The notes below the pieces were generated by a model that made no database searches, was not told the DNA's origin, and saw only the letters and a list, made by a program, of their open reading frames with translations. The translations under genes and the position numbers were made by a program. A stretch of 64,000 bases of DNA, taken from positions 1 to 64,000 of the forward strand of contig CAKNEZ010000030.1 of assembly GCA_930367205.1 (NCBI GenBank). The letters are read 5' to 3'. Of this stretch, positions 57,868 through 64,000 are shown one piece after another (positions within the stretch are counted from its first letter, which is position 1; each line of letters starts with the position of its first letter). This DNA comes from Acanthosoma haemorrhoidale (lineage: Eukaryota; Arthropoda; Insecta; Hemiptera; Acanthosomatidae).

Positions 57868-58458
57868 AACTTTATTATGATAAAATTATAATCTGCCTTG
57901 TTGGGCAATAAGTAATTGTGATAAATGATCTCATTCGTACAGTATTTACAAACAGCCCAGATACCTCTCAAATCAACATGATCGTCACGACCTTAAAGAG
58001 GATGCGGAGTCTTGGGAAGTCACCCACCGTCAGCCGCGTCACCGGATACGAGCCAGTGGAGGCTGACCAAGAGCGTTAGAGCCTCAGACGCTCAGGACAT
58101 GATTGAAGAAACTGGCCATTGCCAGGACTCCCACTGTCACGCATTTATAGCAGGTCACGAGGCCACTGCCGTTTCAGTCTCCGAGGAGGATTATAGAGAT
58201 GAGCGGTGCAGTGAAATGACTAGGGGATTAGGGTGGTTGGATAGGTTGCTATGGAATTTCATGAACTTGGAAGGGATAAGTTCAAGAATGTAGGGTATAT
58301 TAAGATCGTTATGTTTTGCTGCTGAAGTAATAAGGGGCATTTATTGATAAGTAATAAGGATTGGATGCGCTTGATGTTCGACTTTTATGCTGTCCCCCAT
58401 AGATCTATTCCGTATGTCCAGATTGGCTTAAGTATAACTTTGCAGATTAGTAATTAAT
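57868..58458 (-). mobile_element. Jockey LINE 3' fragment
   Basis: Minus-strand 3' UTR and the last codons of ORF2, with a small deletion near 58340. It lies just inside the right arm of the large inverted repeat. Confidence 0.87.
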
Positions 58459-58682
58459 ATCTAACAGGTAAGAAATAATTATACTGGCAGTGTGGGACTC
58501 AACCTTCCTTCTGTATATCGGGGGCTTGGACCAACCAAGCTCTCCTGCACAAGTGGACGATCTTCCGTATGTGAATCCTCTTAGGCTTAGATTGCTAGTT
58601 ATTACCTAATAAGTAAATTTTTATTTATACAATTATTATAATTGTAATATATACAAGTATATAAATATACAATTATACAAAA

Positions 58683-59745
58683 CACTTCGGAGCTTCTTTT
58701 CCGTGACAAATCTTGAATGCGTTTTGGAACAGTCCCTTTTTAAACTCCAGCAGTGATCTACCTTCATGTGCGTCTACCATCTTCCTTGGTCGGAGGCCTC
58801 CATAGTTTTAATATCCTGGTCAAATCTCTCACCTTGTCCCTCGCTGGTGTTTCCTAAATTTTCAGTAAAATGGTCTAAGTGGCTATGTGAACCTTAACAC
58901 TCATGTTACACCCAAGGGATTTAAGACTTTCATTAGTACAACACAGTTTTCAACTTTGCGTTTGCTCAGAAAATTTCCGATAACTGCATCAAATGAATTC
59001 CAGTCTTTTCGCTCAGCCTCATTCATCGAATTTACGATGACAGTATACTTAATGAGCTGTCTTATTTGTGGGCCGTCAAATATTCCTGCTTTAATTTTTT
59101 CCGTACTCAACTGAGGCCTTTCTACCCCCCCCCCCCTCTAGATATGCAAAGCATGGCCCGTTCTTATCAAGAGCTTTTACAAACTGCTTCTTAAGACACA
59201 GCTTTATATGTACTGGATAAAAGATGATTTTCTCTCTTTCTAATTACGTTGTCGTTAATGACATTCTTTTCCCCAAGGTCCATGTTTTGTCTCTTAGGCC
59301 ACTTTTTTCTAACACAGTTTAGTGTTTTGTCTCTGCTATCCCAGAGGCACAAGAAGTAAGGATATTTGGTGTGGAAACTTTGCTGTCCAAAGAGAATGTT
59401 TACCATTTTTAATTCCACACAATTGACCCATTGATGTTCATGATACATCATCTTCTCCAAGACCAAATCTATGGTGTTGATATTCTTCTTTCATTTTCGT
59501 TGAGTGAGCAATTGACATTGAACCATATTTATTAACATTGTGTAGAAGGACACATTTCAAACTTCCTTTGAGTTGTAAATAAATAGACTTTAAATCATTT
59601 GCGAAATGGCCTGGAAGACCCATTTTTTCCAGGTGTTCTCGGCAATTTCGTGACAGTATAGAAGGTTGTCTCTTTGAGAGAAGAAGAGTACAGAAACCAA
59701 TTGTGTGATTTAGAACTGCACCTTTCGTGTAGAACTTCACGTTAA
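58683..59745 (-). pseudogene. Decayed transposon-associated gene (right-arm copy)
   Basis: Minus-strand partner of 9649-10733. The frame 59740-59438 gives SRNCREHLEKMGLPGHFAND, LLHNVNKYGSMSIAHSTKMK and EEYQHHRFG. The frame 59466-59191 gives HQWVNCVELKMVNILFGQQS, KYPYFLCLWDSRDKT and NHLLSSTYK. The frame 59110-58901 gives KAGIFDGPQIRQL and WNSFDAVIGNFLSKRKVEN. The frame break at EEYQHHRF/GLEK is shared with the left copy. It is better preserved than the left copy between 58901 and 59110, where the left has several stops. Confidence 0.72.
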
Positions 59746-61027
59746 AAAAAGGACTGATTTGAAAATTATATTAATTATGATTATATTTAGAATTGAGTGC
59801 CCCAAAAATAGCTAAAATCAGTTCTGCAATCCAAGGCACCAAAAAAAAAAAAAATAATCTCAGCGTTTAAAGCATTTTATTCATGAATGGATAAAACTGG
59901 TGGGAAAGCACTGGTTTGTTTAGTTATTTACTAAGATCCCAACCCACAACTGGGATTGTTTCGTTTACAACCAGCTAGAAGTGATTGGCTAGTTGTAGGA
60001 AGCCTGGAGTCCTTGCTCTGCGCAATAAACAACTAACCATTGCCTTCCGTGTCCCTTCTCTGTTACCCTCCGCCGCAGAAGTCCCTGAAGATATTTATAC
60101 CCTGGAGCCATCCTCCAACACTATCCCAGTAGGAACGTAGGAAGTGGAGGATCAACTCCGTCCTTGGTAGGTGTTTAAATACAGATAAACTGTTTGTGCA
60201 ATGCACAGAGCTTCTTGGAAATGGCAACACGAGGCTGTTATTGAGAGAGAGGCACTGAACCCCTACTTGCAATTTACAGTTCCATCTTGATTTATTTGCA
60301 TGTCTTTTTCATTTGCGGCTTCATATCCACCGAGCCCAAACGGGAAGGCTAAACTTTAAAACATGTTCCCCAGTTCGGTCTTCGATAGTCTTTGACTCGG
60401 TTCAATCGATCCGGAATTTTAAAGATATATTCACACTCTGAAACAAGATATTTTAATTTAAAAGAAAGATTCAGATCAGAAGCGTTTTAATTTTAAAACA
60501 ATAATTTTCCAATTTTTCAAAAAATACTATTTGGTAAATCGCTTATTTGCCATGTTTTGCATTGGTTTTTTTCTATTTGTTGAAAACTCGGGTTTCCTTC
60601 ACGGAGTTAGCTTAAAAAAATATTGAACAATCATAATTTATGGACGCAGAGACACTGACCTAAATTCGAACATCTCTCGAAATATTTTCTTATTATATTC
60701 TTGTTTCTGCTCCGTCACTTTTGTTTTTCAAAAATACAATTAAGTTTATTGCTGCTGTAAATAGATGTTTGGCTGTCATAAATGATAATGATTTAATGTC
60801 GATCTTTTTCTGTCTTGACCAGTTCAACTTGTACATGCCCGACAAATGTTACAGAAATAAATACAGAATAGAATCACGGTGATCACTCCTGTATATAATG
60901 TATGGACACTACAGGAAATACAAAAATAATTTGTAAATAGATTCGCCTGAGGATCTATAATTATATATAATTATCTGTGAATTTAAAAGGGATATGAAGG
61001 AAAAAAAAAAGGCGATCATTCCGATCA
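59746..61027. other. Arm sequence, no gene assigned
   Basis: Counterpart of the left arm near 6890-6957 and 8415-9648. The empty site for the I-clade LINE lies at about 60950-60965. Confidence 0.6.
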
Positions 61028-61717
61028 TATTTACCAGGAAACAACCTAGTATATCTGGGAATTAAAATGGACAGACACCTCAATTTTAGTTATAATTTGA
61101 CGAGGAAGTTGAACAAATACGCACGAAGTCTTACGGGCTTACGCATTTATTGACTTCCCCCAATCTATCACTGCGTCTCAAGCTCTGGTGTATGGTGCAC
61201 CGCTTTTTCGTTATCTGACGTGTACGACAGCTCGGCGACTCCAACAATTCCAAAACGGCATACTGATGAAAGTGGTCAGACACTTCATTCGAACAGCGGA
61301 GCAACAGAGCTTCACGAGATCTTTGATCTGCCTACGGTGGATGAATTCATTCAACGTAGACATATAAATTTTTTTGACTCCCTACAATACTTGACAAACC
61401 CGGTGTTTAACACGATAACCCCCACTTCGTTCCCCCATCGAAGGCAGGACGCTGTCGCGGCAGGAACACTTAGGTTCTAGTTATAGGTTTTAGTTTGTAG
61501 GTTTTCTCCCAAATTGTAAACAGAAGGTGAGCCACATCACATAGCATTATATTCATTTCATTGTAATTTTAACTTTAATCTGATATTGTATTGTAACCCA
61601 ACCTCTTTAGAATGCATCAGTGCATCGTAGAAAGAGGAGAAATTATAAATAGACATTGAAATTTGTAAAATTGTTAAAATGTTAATAAATTCAGGCGTTA
61701 AAAGAAAAAAAAAAAAA
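61028..61717 (+). mobile_element. 5'-truncated LINE 3' end, right-arm copy
   Basis: Plus-strand partner of 6205-6890: IKMDRHLNFS early, then LPTVDEFIQRR and FFDSLQYLTNPVFN, a 3' UTR and an A-run at about 61703-61717. The words GGCGATCATTC and GGCGATTACTC on either side could be a degraded target-site duplication. Confidence 0.85.
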
Positions 61718-62628
61718 AAGGCGATTACTCATAAAAATTAATAAAGAAACACTTCATGCATACACAGCACTGATTTACAAAGGAGCAGAGAAATGCATTA
61801 AAAAGGAAACCAGAAACGGAAACCGGTTGTTTTTTTGTTGTCATATCTGTCTGAATGAATGCAAGATATCTTCCTTATTACAAGCGCCACACTTGGCTTG
61901 TTTTCTTATATGTTTACAAGGTATAGTGCTTAAAGTCGCATTTTGCCCAGATTTTTTTTAGTTTTTAGGCCCATTCGTAATTAACTGTGTGCATATTTGT
62001 ATGTTGTCTTCGTGGCTGTTAATTCGTGTTTAAACAGAAATACTAAAATGTATACGAATAAGAGATTAAATTTAAGAGAGCAGCGTAAACAATAAAAAGT
62101 TTTGGCAAGAAAAACAAATAAAAAAAAGTTTAATACTACCAAAGCTGAATTTAATGGGAATTTTTATTGACCATTCTTTGAGAAACTTTTTATATTTTTT
62201 ATATAGAGTTTTGAAATAATTAAATTAATGAAAACCCATAGTCTAAATGGCAATTATGAAACTCCCACGCCCATAGCCATATCAATTTTAATAGCGATAT
62301 TTCACTTTATAGCTCATATCTTTCTAAACGTGAATGGAAGGATTTTTTTTTAAACAGCTGTCTGTCTGTCTGTGACTTGAGCGAGAGTAGAATTGAAATG
62401 ATCCTATCGATATGAACTTTTAAATGTATACTCAACCAATCACCGAGCTAAGGAGCGTACGTTTTAAGTTAATAAATGATAACTAGATCTATGTAAAGAA
62501 TATTAGAATATCAAAACAGTCGGTCCTAGTATTCTACCTTTTAAGCATTCTGTCACTGCTCATAAGTTTTTTTTCAATGTTTGGTAAGGCGCCCGTAACA
62601 CGAAAATTAATTCTAACGTATACGAGGG
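61718..62628. other. Non-coding arm sequence
   Basis: Counterpart of 5786-6204 and about 690-1127. It includes the unoccupied Jockey target (AATACTACCAAAG near 62146) and a (TGTC)n tract at about 62358-62373. Confidence 0.75.
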
Positions 62629-63540
62629 TGGTCTGAAAAGTTTCCGACCTAACAAAGATACAAGACGTTTTTTCAGAAATTTATTTTTTATTTTTCAACA
62701 TAGTCTCCTTGTAACTCTACACACTTCTCCCAGCGATGCTCCCATCTCTGTAACCCGTCCAAATAGTACTCGGCGTTTATCTCTGCCAAATAATCGTTCA
62801 CGAAGGTGCCTCTTCATTTTACGAAAATCTCTGTCCTCTGAGCGCAATGTTTAGGTGAGGAAACAAACAGAAGTCGCTTGGGGATAGATCTGGGGAGTAA
62901 GGCGGATGGTCAAGCAGTTCAAACCGTAATTCATGGATTTTCGCCATGGCAACCGCTGAGGTGTGAGACGGTGCGTTGTCCTGGTGAAACAGGATTTTCT
63001 TTTTCTGCAAATGTGGCCGTTTTTCCGCAAGTTCTGCCTTCAGCTTGTCAAGTAATGATGCGTAGTATGCTCCTGTAATGGTTTTTCCTTTTTGAAGATA
63101 ATCGAATAAAATAACTCCATAACTATCCCAAAAAACAGTCGCCATCACTTTCCCAGCCGAAAAAACAGTTTTTGCTTTTTTTGGAGCCGGTTCCCCTTTG
63201 CAGTCCACTGTTTGGACTGTATTTTTGTTTCGGGCGTATAATGGTGTATCCAAGTTTCATCCACAGTAATTAATTGGCGCCAAAACTCGGATTTATTGCG
63301 CCTAAACTGCGCCAACAGAGCGTTGGAAATGTTCATTCGAACACGTTTTTGGTCTAACGTGAGCAAACGCGGCACCCAACGCGCGGACAGCTTTCTCATC
63401 TCTAAATGTTGATTTAATATGTGACAAACACGTTCTTTTGACATGTTCATAACCTCTGCTATCTCTCTCACTTTAATTCGGCGGTCGTCTAGCACCATTT
63501 GGTGAACTTTGGCGATGTTTTCGTCGGTTGTTGCAGTTTT
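62629..63540 (-). mobile_element. Truncated mariner transposon
   Basis: The low-coordinate end carries a mariner-type terminal repeat (TACGAGGGTGGTCTGAAAAG) next to TA. The other end is lost together with about 140 bp of arm sequence. Only the right arm has it. Confidence 0.93.
62695..63531 (-). pseudogene. Mariner transposase (DD34D), N-terminally truncated and frameshifted
   Basis: Cut-and-paste transposase that binds the terminal repeats and joins the element at TA sites. The first helix-turn-helix is missing. The remainder starts at ATTDENIAKVHQMVL and has the second DNA-binding helix region (MNMSKERVCHILNQHLEMRK) and the WVPRLLT linker. Catalytic blocks: VDETWIHHY (first Asp), HQDNAPSHTS (second Asp) and YSPDLSPSDFCLFP (third Asp, DD34D spacing). 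One frameshift lies between the first and second Asp (near 63180-63200) and another near 62825, before the C-terminus EYYLDGLQRWEHRWEKC. All three catalytic residues survive, but the protein cannot be made. Confidence 0.93.
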
Positions 63541-64000
63541 TTTTTTAATTTGGTTTATTTTAAATTTATGTAGTATTTTATCTTTACTTTATAAATAATA
63601 TACAATTGACATAACTAAATGTTGCTGTATAAATTAAATGACTATAAATCAATGAATAGGCCATTGATCCTTGATTAACTAGGGCATTAAGACGCTCACA
63701 TTTTATTGCACAAGACAATAAACATGACTGAAAAAAATCTCACCGGAAATACGAACCGTGAAGCAGTTGCTCCGACATCATCTTCATTAGTCTATGTTTT
63801 TTTTGTTTTTTTTTCTTTTTTCATTGTTTTTCAAGCTGCCACACAGACGTAGCACAAATGAAAGAGCTGGAGGTTTTAATTTGTGGGCAGTCGGTGTAAT
63901 TTTCACGGAGGTTGTCTGCTAAATGAGACAGAACGTCCACAGGAGTCCAGCTACCTTCTACTGCGCCACGGGCTCACAAATTGCAGGCCACTTTGTGCAA

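Larger units (their letters stand above)
58632..64000. repeat. Right arm of the large inverted repeat
   Basis: Reverse complement of 119-10758 without the two left-arm LINEs. It has a truncated mariner (62629-63540) in place of about 140 bp of the left arm, and a small extra direct-repeat segment near 63650. It continues beyond the window end. Confidence 0.93.

Noticed and set aside
1..64000. CRISPR arrays, tRNA genes, rRNA genes and bacterial operons
   Set aside because: I found none. The tandem repeats seen are simple microsatellites, and the element types are eukaryotic.

Overview
The window is repeat-dense eukaryotic DNA, almost certainly from an arthropod and most likely an insect. It is AT-rich and carries Jockey-like and I-clade LINEs, Ty3/gypsy and Ty1/copia LTR elements, a mariner (DD34D) transposase, a U1 snRNA-type sequence, microsatellites and poly-A tracts. 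No intact host protein gene is visible. The best host-gene candidate is one 150-bp exon-like block at 43019-43168 on the minus strand.

The largest structure is an inverted repeat. The left arm (1-10758) matches the right arm (58632-64000) in reverse complement, and both arms run off the window. Base 64000 pairs with about base 119. The arms differ by about 7 substitutions in 300 bp where I compared them (240-545). They also differ by insertions made after they separated. The left arm has a 4.6-kb Jockey element (1140-5773) and an I-clade LINE (6958-8414). The right arm has a truncated mariner (62629-63540). Without these, each arm is about 4.5 kb. The arms share a decayed gene of an uncharacterised, transposon-associated arthropod family (9649-10733 and 58683-59745) and a LINE 3' fragment.

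Between the arms lie about 48 kb of nested and broken elements. From 10.8 to 18.6 kb there are LINE fragments, a Jockey fragment abutting a 38-nt piece of U1 snRNA, and one arm of a second inverted repeat (14693-16702, partner 48736-50733). From 19.1 to 23.0 kb there are a solo LTR, a gypsy integrase fragment, a pair of 235-bp direct repeats, and a full-length U1 snRNA-like sequence (21498-21659) with a change at the base that pairs with intron position +1. From 23.0 to 30.4 kb there are a copia element lacking its reverse transcriptase, a gypsy pol followed by one LTR and a leader/gag-like region, and a minus-strand integrase fragment. An internally deleted I-clade LINE with a 13-bp target-site duplication lies at 30582-32373. 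From 33.7 to 36.2 kb there are a decayed Jockey copy and another transposon-associated gene fragment. Further gypsy pieces lie at 39.0-41.6, 47.9-48.7 and 50.7-53.8 kb.

The genes do not form a pathway. The window records successive insertion, truncation, deletion and inversion. The two imperfect arms act as an internal reference: each serves as the empty site for insertions in the other, so some events can be ordered.
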